From contig NZ_BMHP01000010.1 of NCBI RefSeq assembly GCF_014641075.1, positions 1 to 64,000 of the forward strand: a DNA stretch of 64,000 nucleotides. Direction: 5' to 3'. Shown piece by piece: positions 50,758-59,456 of the stretch (the stretch's first letter is position 1; each line of letters begins with the position of its first letter). The notes under the pieces were generated by a model that ran no database searches, was not told where the DNA came from, and worked only from the letters and a program-made list of their open reading frames with translations. This DNA is from Paenibacillus nasutitermitis. Lineage in GTDB: Bacteria > Bacillota > Bacilli > Paenibacillales > Paenibacillaceae. The translations under genes were made by a program, and so were the position numbers.

Positions 50758-51768
50758 CTATCGGCCTTTCAGCTTGTTCCAAAACGGAATGCGCCCTTGA
50801 ATATCGTCGATAACGGAAGAGAAGCCGGGAGCCAGCGACAGGAAAAATCCGGTGCAGTGATGGGCCTTCTGGTATTCGGAATCCTGCATCAGCACCAAGT
50901 GCGCCTTCTTGATACTGTAATGGGGCACCGCTGGAAACAGATGATGAACGAGATGATACGAGTTGCGGTGGGGGTGAAGAAGTATCCGTTCGAACCGGTT
51001 GCCGAACGAATTCCGCGTCGCGAACAGCTCCTTGTCGTTCTCCAGTCCCGCATGCTCCGCCATTTCGGCCCAATATTTCAAGATTTGCAAGGTCGTCAGA
51101 AACGGCACGGCCCAGAACATAATCAGCTCCAGCCAGAAGCCGAAAATGATGGAGCAGACGATGATTGCGACCCAGTAGACAGCACGCACGACGGTATCGA
51201 ACGGCGTTTCGTCTTTAGGAACCATCGTAACCTTGACCATGCCTGTCAAATACCGCGGTACATGCGCAAGCGTCAGCGGCTTCAGGCAGTGGCGCAGAAA
51301 AAATTGCGTTCTGCTTATGTTCGGGTTGTCCAGGCCGACGATTTTATAGCGAATTTTGTCGGGATCGATGTCGCTCCACAAATATTTGTGATGCGTCATA
51401 TGACCCTTGATGTAAGCGCGATAGGAAATCATAATGGGGAATGCCGCAAACAGACATGCGACCCATTTGTTCAAGTTGCGGTTTTTAAAGAGCATATTAT
51501 GGCTGGATTCATGCATCATAATGTCCAGTCCGCGCATGCGGCTGCCGATGATAACGATGCTGATCAGGTACACCCAGACGGCGGGCTTGAAATAATACAA
51601 GCCGATAGCTGCCGCGATGATCAGCCAATCCAATCCGATGGCGAAGAAGTTGTACCAGTTGTTCCGCTTTTGCAGTTCGCGTATTTGGCTGCGGATTTCG
51701 GAAGCGAACCGGTATTTTTCCAGTTCCTGCGGAACTTCAGCCTCCAGGCGGCTTGTTGCGACGCTCAT
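50758..51768 (-). CDS. Membrane fatty acid desaturase
   Basis: 336-residue di-iron acyl desaturase with about four membrane helices. The three His boxes are HESSH (~86-90), HMTHHKY (~122-128) and HLVHHLFP (~278-285). The last box lacks the QxxHH form and instead has HxxHH, as in sphingolipid- and some acyl-lipid desaturases. ATG 51768 has GAGGAGGG eight bases upstream. It is divergent from the biosynthetic cluster across 427 bp. It may tailor a lipid tail of the product or simply act in membrane homeostasis; sequence does not decide. Confidence 0.88.
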   Translation of the reverse strand: MSVATSRLEAEVPQELEKYRFASEIRSQIRELQKRNNWYNFFAIGLDWLIIAAAIGLYYFKPAVWVYLISIVIIGSRMRGLDIMMHESSHNMLFKNRNLNKWVACLFAAFPIMISYRAYIKGHMTHHKYLWSDIDPDKIRYKIVGLDNPNISRTQFFLRHCLKPLTLAHVPRYLTGMVKVTMVPKDETPFDTVVRAVYWVAIIVCSIIFGFWLELIMFWAVPFLTTLQILKYWAEMAEHAGLENDKELFATRNSFGNRFERILLHPHRNSYHLVHHLFPAVPHYSIKKAHLVLMQDSEYQKAHHCTGFFLSLAPGFSSVIDDIQGRIPFWNKLKGR

Positions 51769-52195
51769 GTTTCGTGCCCTCCTCATAACTTATGTCTTTC
51801 AAAAACCTTACAAAATCAGTTCGATAACAAGGTTGAAAATGTAAGTGTTTTTTAAACATTGAAGGTTATGGTGGATTAGTCACCACATGTTTTTATCAAA
51901 TATTAAGTTGCACTTTCGAATTTTTTCAGGTTAATATAAATTGTAATACAACCGGATTGCAATTTGATATAGGTCAAATATCATATTATCATATAAATAC
52001 AACCAATGAATGAAAATTAAGGGATTTAATAGGTTTGTATTATTCCATTTCAGATGGTAAAATAATGTTCGCAATGCAGGCGGGGATTTGACAAAACCCT
52101 TACAAACGTAACCCCGACAAAGAAGCTTATTCCGATTGTGTTGTCGGATTCTGAAAGTCTATCAACGACGGATATCGCGAGGGATTCGATAGAAT
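51769..52195. other. Divergent regulatory region before the NRPS/PKS cluster
   Basis: 427 bp, very AT-rich in the middle. It holds palindrome TTTGA-N6-TCAAA (51963-51978), close to a CRP/FNR-type site. It also has TTGACA (52088-52093) without a clear -10, and a CCGACAA / TTGTCGG inverted pair (about 52115-52150). No ORF with a ribosome site was found. Confidence 0.45.
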
Positions 52196-52915
52196 ATGGA
52201 AATGCCAGCCGTCTACGCCGCAAGGATCGGCAGCCAGCCGGACCGCTCGTCCATCGACCGTCTTCTGGCCTATTTACCGCCTGACAAGCAAGCCCGGATC
52301 GGCAGATTCAGAAATTTCGCCGACGCGCAGCGAACGCTGCTGGCCGAAATCGTCGTCCGGAATGCGATCGTCGGGACAACCGGCACGGATAACCGTTCGA
52401 TCCGGTTCGACACCAATTGCTATGGAAAACCGTATTTGAAAAATTCTGAATATTTCAATTTCAATATTTCGCATTCCGGGGAGTGGGTCGTCTTTGTTTT
52501 CGGCCACTGCGCCGTCGGGATCGACGTCGAGCAAATCGGGCCGATCGACATCAGCTTAGCGGAGCGCTATTTTTCGCCGCTCGAATATAGCAGCCTGATG
52601 AGCCACGACCCGTCCGATCGAATCGCTTGTTTCTATGATTTATGGACGCTGAAAGAAAGCTATGTGAAGGCTGTCGGGAAAGGCTTGTCCATTCCGCTTG
52701 ACGCGTTCGCCATCTTGATCGGGAGGGACGGCATCCGGATGGAAGGCGGCGGGCCCGAACGCTATTTTTTCAGACAGTACGGCATCGACGCCGGCTACAG
52801 GCTTTCGGTCTGTTCGGCCAAGGATGAGTTTCCTGCATGCCCCGTCTTGTTGAATGCCGAAGACGAGTGCGTGTCCTTCATCCGCCATTGTCAGGAAGGA
52901 ACCGGCTATGGATAA
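52196..52915 (+). CDS. Sfp-type 4'-phosphopantetheinyl transferase
   Basis: 239-residue enzyme that attaches the phosphopantetheine arm to carrier domains, here those of the adjacent NRPS and PKS. Motifs in order: GKPYL (~81), NISHSG (~94), FGHCAVGIDVEQI (~102-114, Mg2+-binding Asp and Glu) and FYDLWTLKESYVKAVGKGL (~147-165). Length and motifs match the Sfp/Gsp group. The nearest ribosome-like element is AGGGA about 11 bases upstream; ATG 52202 is an alternative. It leads the cluster and overlaps the thioesterase gene. Confidence 0.93.
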   Translation: MEMPAVYAARIGSQPDRSSIDRLLAYLPPDKQARIGRFRNFADAQRTLLAEIVVRNAIVGTTGTDNRSIRFDTNCYGKPYLKNSEYFNFNISHSGEWVVFVFGHCAVGIDVEQIGPIDISLAERYFSPLEYSSLMSHDPSDRIACFYDLWTLKESYVKAVGKGLSIPLDAFAILIGRDGIRMEGGGPERYFFRQYGIDAGYRLSVCSAKDEFPACPVLLNAEDECVSFIRHCQEGTGYG

Positions 52916-53609
52916 GACATTGCTCTATTGTTTCCCCTATGCGGGCGGTTCTGAAACGGTTTTCTACCCGTGGCGTAATACACTGCTTCCCGAAATCGAA
53001 CTGAGGCCGGTCTCGTACGCCGGACGCGGCAAACGGTTTCATGAACGCTGCTATGCCGGTATGGACGAGGCTGTCCGCGATTTGTACGAAACAGTTGGCG
53101 CCGCAACCGGCGGGCGGCCGTATTCGTTTTTCGGACACAGCATGGGCGGGCTGATCGCGTACGAGCTTTGCCGGAAGATCGTGGAGAAGGGTGGACCGCC
53201 GCCCGTGCATCTTTTTCTGTCGGCCGTCAAAGCGCCAGACAGGATTGGCGGAGAGAGCTTTCACAGCTTGCCCGAGGATAGATTGATAAAGAAGCTGGAG
53301 AATTTGAATGGCACGCCGAAGGAAGTGCTCGAAGACCGCGGGCTGATGGATCTCTTCCTACCGATTATCCGGTCCGATTTCAAGCTGATGGAAGAATACC
53401 GGTTCGCCGGCGGTCACGAACGGCTGAACTGCCCCATGACGGTGTTATACGGCGAGGAGGACGAGATCGCCAATGAGGAGATGCTGCGCTGGAATTCATA
53501 CACGAAGGGGGTATTTCGACTCGCCGGATATCCGGGCGACCATTTTTTCATTCACCGTTACCGGGACGCCGTCGTCGGATTGATCAATGATACATTGGCT
53601 CCGCGCTGA
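52908..53609 (+). CDS. Type II thioesterase (GrsT/SrfAD-like)
   Basis: 233-residue alpha/beta hydrolase that clears misprimed or stalled acyl groups from carrier domains. The N-terminus LLYCFPYAGGSETVFYPW is diagnostic. The nucleophile motif is GHSMGG (Ser ~85), the Asp is in LYGEEDEIA (~190) and the His in GDHFFIH (~216). ATG 52908 has AGGAAGGA seven bases upstream and overlaps the PPTase end by eight bases. Confidence 0.92.
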   Translation: MDKTLLYCFPYAGGSETVFYPWRNTLLPEIELRPVSYAGRGKRFHERCYAGMDEAVRDLYETVGAATGGRPYSFFGHSMGGLIAYELCRKIVEKGGPPPVHLFLSAVKAPDRIGGESFHSLPEDRLIKKLENLNGTPKEVLEDRGLMDLFLPIIRSDFKLMEEYRFAGGHERLNCPMTVLYGEEDEIANEEMLRWNSYTKGVFRLAGYPGDHFFIHRYRDAVVGLINDTLAPR

Positions 53610-53660
53610 GGGCTGGGCCAAGCGTTCCACTCCACTTTTTGTGCCGAATAGGAGGTATTT

Positions 53661-56600
53661 ATGTCCATTCATAACGTTTCCGCCAAGACGAGTCATGCTC
53701 AAGGTACCGGTAAACGTACGGAAGAAGAAAACTATTGGCTCGGCAAGCTGCCGCCCGATTTGACGATGAGCAGCTTCGCCGACGATCACAGGATGGTCCG
53801 GCCGGGCAAATCGCGGCAGACCGACTATTCCTTCAAGCTGCCGAACGACGTTTCCCGCAAAATTGTCGCGATGGCCGGCGGTTCGGAGCATGGCGTATAT
53901 ATCATTGTGCTGAGCGGCATCCAATATTTGCTGTCCGTTTACACGGGGCGCAAAGATGCGGCGGTCGGAACGCCGGCGTTCAAGGCGAAATCCGGTCCTT
54001 CCTGGCAAGACCGCTATCTGATCCTGCACAGCGAGCCGGAAGGGCGGATGACATTCAAGGAGCATTTGCTGGACGTGAAGCAAACGGTCGCGGATGCGGA
54101 TAAGCACCGGAATATCGACTACGGAAAATTGTATCGATGGGAGACCGGCGAGCCGCCTCGTCCGCGCACGTTCGTCCTGCTGGACAATATTCAGAACGAC
54201 ATCTTCGCCTTGCGGTCGGCAGCCGATACGACGTTTCGGTTCAACTTGGAAGACGCATGCATACGATGCTCTATTTCGTACCATGTGGAAGCGTTCGCAG
54301 AAAGCTTCCTGCACGGAGTTGCCGCTTATTTGATTCATTTTCTCGAAACGGTTCTGAATTATCCTGACGTGCGGCTGTCCGAGGTTGGCATTCCGGACGA
54401 GCAGAAACAAAGGCTGCTCGCGGTGTTCAACGATACGGCAGCTCCATACCCGAAGGAGCGGACGGTGATCGACTGGTTCGAGGACCAGGTTGCGAAAACG
54501 CCCGAGCGGCCGGCCGTCGTCTACCGGGACCTGCGCCTCACCTACGCGGAGCTGAACGCGAGGGCGAACCGGGTTGCGCATGCGCTGATCGCGCAAGGAA
54601 TCGGAGAAGGCAGCGTCGTCGGCATCATGGTGGAACGGTCGCTGGATATGCCCGTCGGCATGCTCGGCATTATGAAGACCGGCGGAGCGTACTTGCCGAT
54701 CGATCCGAATTTGCCGGAGGAGCGGATTCGAACACTGCTCGGCAATTCGAAGGCGACGCTTATTTTGACGGACGAGGGGCTGGAGCATAAAATTTCCGAT
54801 CCGGCGCTGTCGACGATCCGGATCCGTTCGCTTCTGGAAGGCGGCGCGCCCGAGTCGGCGGAAAATCCGGGCCTGACGTACGATCCGGAGGGCGTCGTTT
54901 ATGTGCTCTATACATCAGGGACGACGGGCGTGCCCAAAGGGGTGATGGTGAAGCGGCGCTCGTTCATCAACCTGATCACCTGGTTTATCCGGGAAGCGAA
55001 TTTGAACGAATCTGTCCGTTTGATGCTGATCGCTCCGGTCAGCTTCGATACGGCGCACAAAAACGTGTTCGCTCCGCTGCTGGTGGGCGGACAGCTGCAT
55101 CTCTTCACCGCGGGCATGTATGACTACGACGAAATGTCCGACGTGATCGAACGCGAGCGGATCGATGTCATCAACTGCTCGCCGAGCGCCCTCTATCCGC
55201 TCATCGATTACAACGAGAAGAACGGCTACCGCAAGTTGAGCCCGCTTAAGCAGGTCATACTCGGCGGCGAGTCGATCAATATGAAAAAGCTTAAGCCGTG
55301 GCTGCTGTCCCCGCAATGCGGAAGCGACGTCATCAATACCTACGGACCTACCGAATGTACGGATATCGCTTCCAGCTTCCGGATCAACCGGCTGAACACG
55401 GCCGAACTCGATATCGTTCCCATCGGCAAGCCGCTGCCCAACGTCGAGATCGATATCGTCGACGATGAGCTGAAGCTGCTGCCGATCGGCGTGGCCGGCG
55501 AATTGTGCATCGGCGGAGACGGGCTGTCGTACGGCTATTACAATGCGCCGGAGTTGACCAGCGAGAAGTTCGTGGACAATCCGAACCGCGAGGGGCGGGA
55601 AATGTATAAAACCGGCGACCTCGCAAGGTGGACCGAGGACGGCACGCTCGAATTTCTTGGCCGCAAAGATTTTCAGACGAAGGTGAGAGGCTTCCGCGTC
55701 GAGCTCGGGGAGATCGAGAGCTGCCTGTTGAAGCATCGCGATATCGAAGAAGCGGTCGCAGTGGCGATGACGGATGCGGCGGGGGGAGATGCGATATGCG
55801 CCTACTTCGTTTCGCATGCGGATGCAGAAGTTCCGGAGCTGCGTAGTTATATGGCGCGGAAACTGCCCGAATTCATGGTTCCCGCCTACTTCATGCGGCT
55901 GAACAAGCTGCCGCTCAACAATAACGGCAAAATCGACCGCAAGGCGCTGCCTGCGCCTGATCCGGCCACCGCCTCCAGCTCGCCGTATGCCGCGCCGGAA
56001 AACGGGACGGAGCGGCTGCTCGCCGAGTTCTGGGAAGACGTGCTGGGCGTGGAGCGGGTCGGTGTTCATGACGATTTCTTCGAGCTGGGTGGCCATTCGC
56101 TCAAAGCCGCTTCCATCGTGCTGAAGATGAACCGGGAGACGGGAGTGGGCCTGCAAATAAGCGATCTGTTCCGGCATCCCACCATTCGCGAGCTTGCCGA
56201 ATATGCAGTCGGGCTCCGGCAGCGGCAGGTTCCGGCAATCGGGACCGCCGAGGAGGCCGACGCTTACCCCGTTCCTTCGCAGCAGAAACGGCTCTTTATC
56301 CTGTGGCAGTTGGACCGGCATTCGACCGCTTACAACTTGACCTCGCTCAACATGCTGGAAGGGCGCATCGATCTGCCAAAGCTGAAGGCGACGATCGAGC
56401 GTTTGATCGAGCGGCATGAAACACTGCGAACCTCCTTCGCCTTCAAGAACGGCAAACTGGTGCAGACGATCCGGCTCGCAGGCGAGGTGAAGGTCGAGCT
56501 CTCCGAAGCGGAGGAGTCCCGCGTCCGCAGCGCGGTCGACGAATTCATCAAGCCTTTCGACCTGGAGGAAGGGCCGCTTGTCCGGGTGAAGCTGTTGAAG

Positions 56601-59456
56601 CTCGGCGACAACCGGCATCTGCTGATGACCGACATTCACCATATCGTGTTCGACGGCGCGTCGATGGATATCGTCATGCAGGAGTTTTCCGAGCTGTACG
56701 CTGGACGACCGCTGCCTGTGCCCGAACTGCAATATAAGGATTATTCGGCGTGGCAGGCGGGATGGAGCAAGGCGGAACAGTGGAAGCGGCAGGAGTCATA
56801 TTGGCTGGAGCTGTTCAGGGACGGCGTTCCCGAGCTGCGGCTGAATACGGATTATCCGCGGCGGCCAGTCATGAGGTTCGACGGCGCCGGCGTCACCGTC
56901 TCGGCTGACGGCAGGCTGACGGCAGGCTTGAGAGCGGCGGCGGCGGAATGCGGCGCAACCCTTTATATGCTGCTGCTGGCCGCGGTTAACGTCCTCTTGT
57001 ACAAATATACGGATCAGGAGGATATTGTGATCGGATCGCCGACGTCGGGAAGAGGCTTTCCCGGGCTGGAGCGCGCCGTCGGCATGTTCGTGAACACCGT
57101 CGTCATGCGCAACTTTCCGGCAGGAGACAAGACGTTCAGCGCTTTTCTCGGCGAAGTGAAGGAAAATACGTTGGGGGCGTTTGAGAACGAGCAGTATCCG
57201 TTAGAGGAGCTGGTGGAGAGGCTTGGCTTTGCCCGCCATTTGGGGCGGAATCCGATGTTCGACGTGATCTTCTCGCAGGAGAGCGGCGAGCGGGCGTCCA
57301 TGGATACGGGCGAGCTTGTTTTTCGGGAATACCCGCGGGAGGATCGCGCCACGCAGATCGACCTGTCGATCCGCGCATTGGAGAAGGAGAACGCCGTCGA
57401 TTTCCGGTTCAAATACCGGACGGATCTGTTTGCGGAAGATACGATAACGAATCTAGCCCGTCATTTCATGGAAATTCTGGAGGGTATCGTCCGAAGCCGC
57501 AGCGTAAAACTGCAGGATATTCGCATCATGTCCGAGCCGGAGGAGGAGCGGGTGATCGCGGACCTGACCGGACAGCGGGCGGAATACGACTATCATACGA
57601 CGGTACAGGAGCTGTTCGTGCGGCAGGCGAAGGCAACGCCGGCAGAGGTGGCGGTCGTCGACAAATACGGGGAGACGACCTATGCCGAGCTCGAAGCGAA
57701 AGCGTGCCGGTTGGCCCGGGTTCTGCGGGAAAGGGGCGTGCGGCGGGGCGACATTATCGGTATCGCCTCCGACCCGTCCACGGACAGAATCGTCGCCGTG
57801 CTCGGCGTGCTTATGGCCGGAGGCGCTTATTTGCCGCTCGATCCAGACGCTCCGGCGAAGCGCATCCGCTATATGCTGGAGGACAGCGGCTGCTCGCTGG
57901 TCGCGGCGCAGCGCCATTTGGCAAGGACGCTTGAGCTCGGAAGGGACACGGTCATCCTGGACGAGGAAGCGGCGTCAAGCATCAGGGAAGGCGACGAATG
58001 GAACAATGCCAGCTTGCCCGGGGATTTGGCTTATGTGATGTATACATCCGGGACGACAGGCCAACCAAAGGGCGCCATGATCGAGCACCGCAGCGTGACG
58101 AACCTGCTTATGGGCATGATGGAACGGCTCCATTTCGATCGCGACTGCCGCCATTTGCTGCTGGCGAAGTTTACGTTCGACGTATCGGTGCAGCAAATGC
58201 TGCTGCCGCTCGTATCAGGCGGATGTCTCGTTATTCCGGATCGTGAAACGGCCGCCGATCCCGAGCGGCTGTGGAGCTTCATGGAGGACAGCGGCGTCAA
58301 CGTGCTGGGCGCGGTTCCGGGCCATATGACGCTGCTGCTCGACAACCGGCGCGACGCCGGACCGAATGTTCGGCTGCGGTATATGCTGCTTGCGGGAGAA
58401 CCATTCACCCGCAAGCTGCTTCACCGGCTTCGCGGTGCCGGCATCGCCGACGAGATCGTGAACCTGTACGGACCGACGGAAGCGACGGTCTATTCGAGCC
58501 TTCACCGGTGCGGCGGCGGCGAGACCGACGAGGGAACTCGGATCGGCCGTCCTTTGCCGGGCTACAGGCTCTATATTCTGGACCGCAAGCTGCGGCCGGT
58601 TCCCCGGGGCGTGACCGGCGAGCTTTATATATCCGGGGCGGGCGTCGGCAGAGGCTACTTGAAGCTGCCGGAATTGACCGGGGAATGTTTTCTTCCCGAC
58701 CCGTTCGCCGAAGGGGAGACGATGTACAAGTCGGGAGACCTGGCGAGGCAGCTCCCGGACGGCGGCATCGAATATTTGGGCAGGGCCGACCACCAGGTCA
58801 AAATCAACGGCATCCGCATCGAGCTGGGTGAAATCGGCCATACGCTGCTGCATTGCGGCGGCGTCAAGGATGCAGCCGTTGCGGTCAAGACGAAGCCGGG
58901 CGGCGAGCATTATCTGTGCGCATACGTCGTTGCCGATGAGGGAGTTACCGTCACGGATTTGAGGGAATATTTGGCCGCGGAGCTGTCCGGCTACATGATT
59001 CCCGAGCGTTTCGTCAGACTGGACCGGCTGCCCATGACAGTCAACGGCAAAGTCGACCTTAAGGCGCTTCAGACGCGGGAAGACGACGACTATATGGTTC
59101 CCGGGACCATTTACGAGGAGCCGGCTACCGATCTCGAACGTGCGATTACGGAGATTTGGCAGGAGGTACTCGGGAGGGAGCGGGTCGGACGTCACGATCA
59201 TTTCTTCGAGCTCGGCGGCAATTCACTGTCGATCGTGCAGGCGAACGAGCTGCTGAAGCGGCGGCTTCAAGCCGACATTCCCGTCGTCGACATGTTCCGT
59301 TATTCCACCGTGCATGCGCTGGCCCGGCGGCTCGGATCGATGTCGGATGCGGGCGAACGGGAAGAAAACGGACCGGATCGCGGCCGGATCCGGGAGGATG
59401 CAAAGAGCAGGCTGCAGCAGCGGAGCAAGCGGAGACAGGAAGGAGGGAGGTCATGA
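53661..59456 (+). CDS. Non-ribosomal peptide synthetase, half-C-A-PCP-C-A-PCP
   Basis: 1931 residues. An N-terminal ~260-residue segment is only the C-terminal half of a condensation domain, with no HHxxxDG. Next are A1 (~268-770; YTSGTTGVPKG at ~416), PCP1 (ELGGHSL, ~807-813), C2 (~869-1300; DIHHIVFDG, intact), A2 (~1315-1820; YTSGTTGQPKG at ~1460) and PCP2 (ELGGNSL, ~1850), then a basic tail. By eye on the GrsA frame the A1 pocket residues read D-T-K-N-I-G-T-D-I-K and A2 D-V-Q-G-L-A-L-V-Y-K. A2 shares D-V-Q..A..V.K with proline pockets, but neither call is safe. No epimerase domain. AGGAGGT precedes the start; its end overlaps the PKS start (ATGA). Confidence 0.95.
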   Translation: MSIHNVSAKTSHAQGTGKRTEEENYWLGKLPPDLTMSSFADDHRMVRPGKSRQTDYSFKLPNDVSRKIVAMAGGSEHGVYIIVLSGIQYLLSVYTGRKDAAVGTPAFKAKSGPSWQDRYLILHSEPEGRMTFKEHLLDVKQTVADADKHRNIDYGKLYRWETGEPPRPRTFVLLDNIQNDIFALRSAADTTFRFNLEDACIRCSISYHVEAFAESFLHGVAAYLIHFLETVLNYPDVRLSEVGIPDEQKQRLLAVFNDTAAPYPKERTVIDWFEDQVAKTPERPAVVYRDLRLTYAELNARANRVAHALIAQGIGEGSVVGIMVERSLDMPVGMLGIMKTGGAYLPIDPNLPEERIRTLLGNSKATLILTDEGLEHKISDPALSTIRIRSLLEGGAPESAENPGLTYDPEGVVYVLYTSGTTGVPKGVMVKRRSFINLITWFIREANLNESVRLMLIAPVSFDTAHKNVFAPLLVGGQLHLFTAGMYDYDEMSDVIERERIDVINCSPSALYPLIDYNEKNGYRKLSPLKQVILGGESINMKKLKPWLLSPQCGSDVINTYGPTECTDIASSFRINRLNTAELDIVPIGKPLPNVEIDIVDDELKLLPIGVAGELCIGGDGLSYGYYNAPELTSEKFVDNPNREGREMYKTGDLARWTEDGTLEFLGRKDFQTKVRGFRVELGEIESCLLKHRDIEEAVAVAMTDAAGGDAICAYFVSHADAEVPELRSYMARKLPEFMVPAYFMRLNKLPLNNNGKIDRKALPAPDPATASSSPYAAPENGTERLLAEFWEDVLGVERVGVHDDFFELGGHSLKAASIVLKMNRETGVGLQISDLFRHPTIRELAEYAVGLRQRQVPAIGTAEEADAYPVPSQQKRLFILWQLDRHSTAYNLTSLNMLEGRIDLPKLKATIERLIERHETLRTSFAFKNGKLVQTIRLAGEVKVELSEAEESRVRSAVDEFIKPFDLEEGPLVRVKLLKLGDNRHLLMTDIHHIVFDGASMDIVMQEFSELYAGRPLPVPELQYKDYSAWQAGWSKAEQWKRQESYWLELFRDGVPELRLNTDYPRRPVMRFDGAGVTVSADGRLTAGLRAAAAECGATLYMLLLAAVNVLLYKYTDQEDIVIGSPTSGRGFPGLERAVGMFVNTVVMRNFPAGDKTFSAFLGEVKENTLGAFENEQYPLEELVERLGFARHLGRNPMFDVIFSQESGERASMDTGELVFREYPREDRATQIDLSIRALEKENAVDFRFKYRTDLFAEDTITNLARHFMEILEGIVRSRSVKLQDIRIMSEPEEERVIADLTGQRAEYDYHTTVQELFVRQAKATPAEVAVVDKYGETTYAELEAKACRLARVLRERGVRRGDIIGIASDPSTDRIVAVLGVLMAGGAYLPLDPDAPAKRIRYMLEDSGCSLVAAQRHLARTLELGRDTVILDEEAASSIREGDEWNNASLPGDLAYVMYTSGTTGQPKGAMIEHRSVTNLLMGMMERLHFDRDCRHLLLAKFTFDVSVQQMLLPLVSGGCLVIPDRETAADPERLWSFMEDSGVNVLGAVPGHMTLLLDNRRDAGPNVRLRYMLLAGEPFTRKLLHRLRGAGIADEIVNLYGPTEATVYSSLHRCGGGETDEGTRIGRPLPGYRLYILDRKLRPVPRGVTGELYISGAGVGRGYLKLPELTGECFLPDPFAEGETMYKSGDLARQLPDGGIEYLGRADHQVKINGIRIELGEIGHTLLHCGGVKDAAVAVKTKPGGEHYLCAYVVADEGVTVTDLREYLAAELSGYMIPERFVRLDRLPMTVNGKVDLKALQTREDDDYMVPGTIYEEPATDLERAITEIWQEVLGRERVGRHDHFFELGGNSLSIVQANELLKRRLQADIPVVDMFRYSTVHALARRLGSMSDAGEREENGPDRGRIREDAKSRLQQRSKRRQEGGRS

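Noticed and set aside
54915..56732. 605-codon antisense ORF inside the NRPS gene (and similar long antisense ORFs across 53500-63700)
   Set aside because: GC-rich coding DNA often leaves the opposite strand open; the sense frame has full NRPS motifs and the antisense product has none.
59156..59452. 99-residue N-terminal extension of the PKS
   Set aside because: It lies out of frame inside the PCP2 region of the NRPS; ATG 59453 has GGAGG upstream and starts just before the KS domain.
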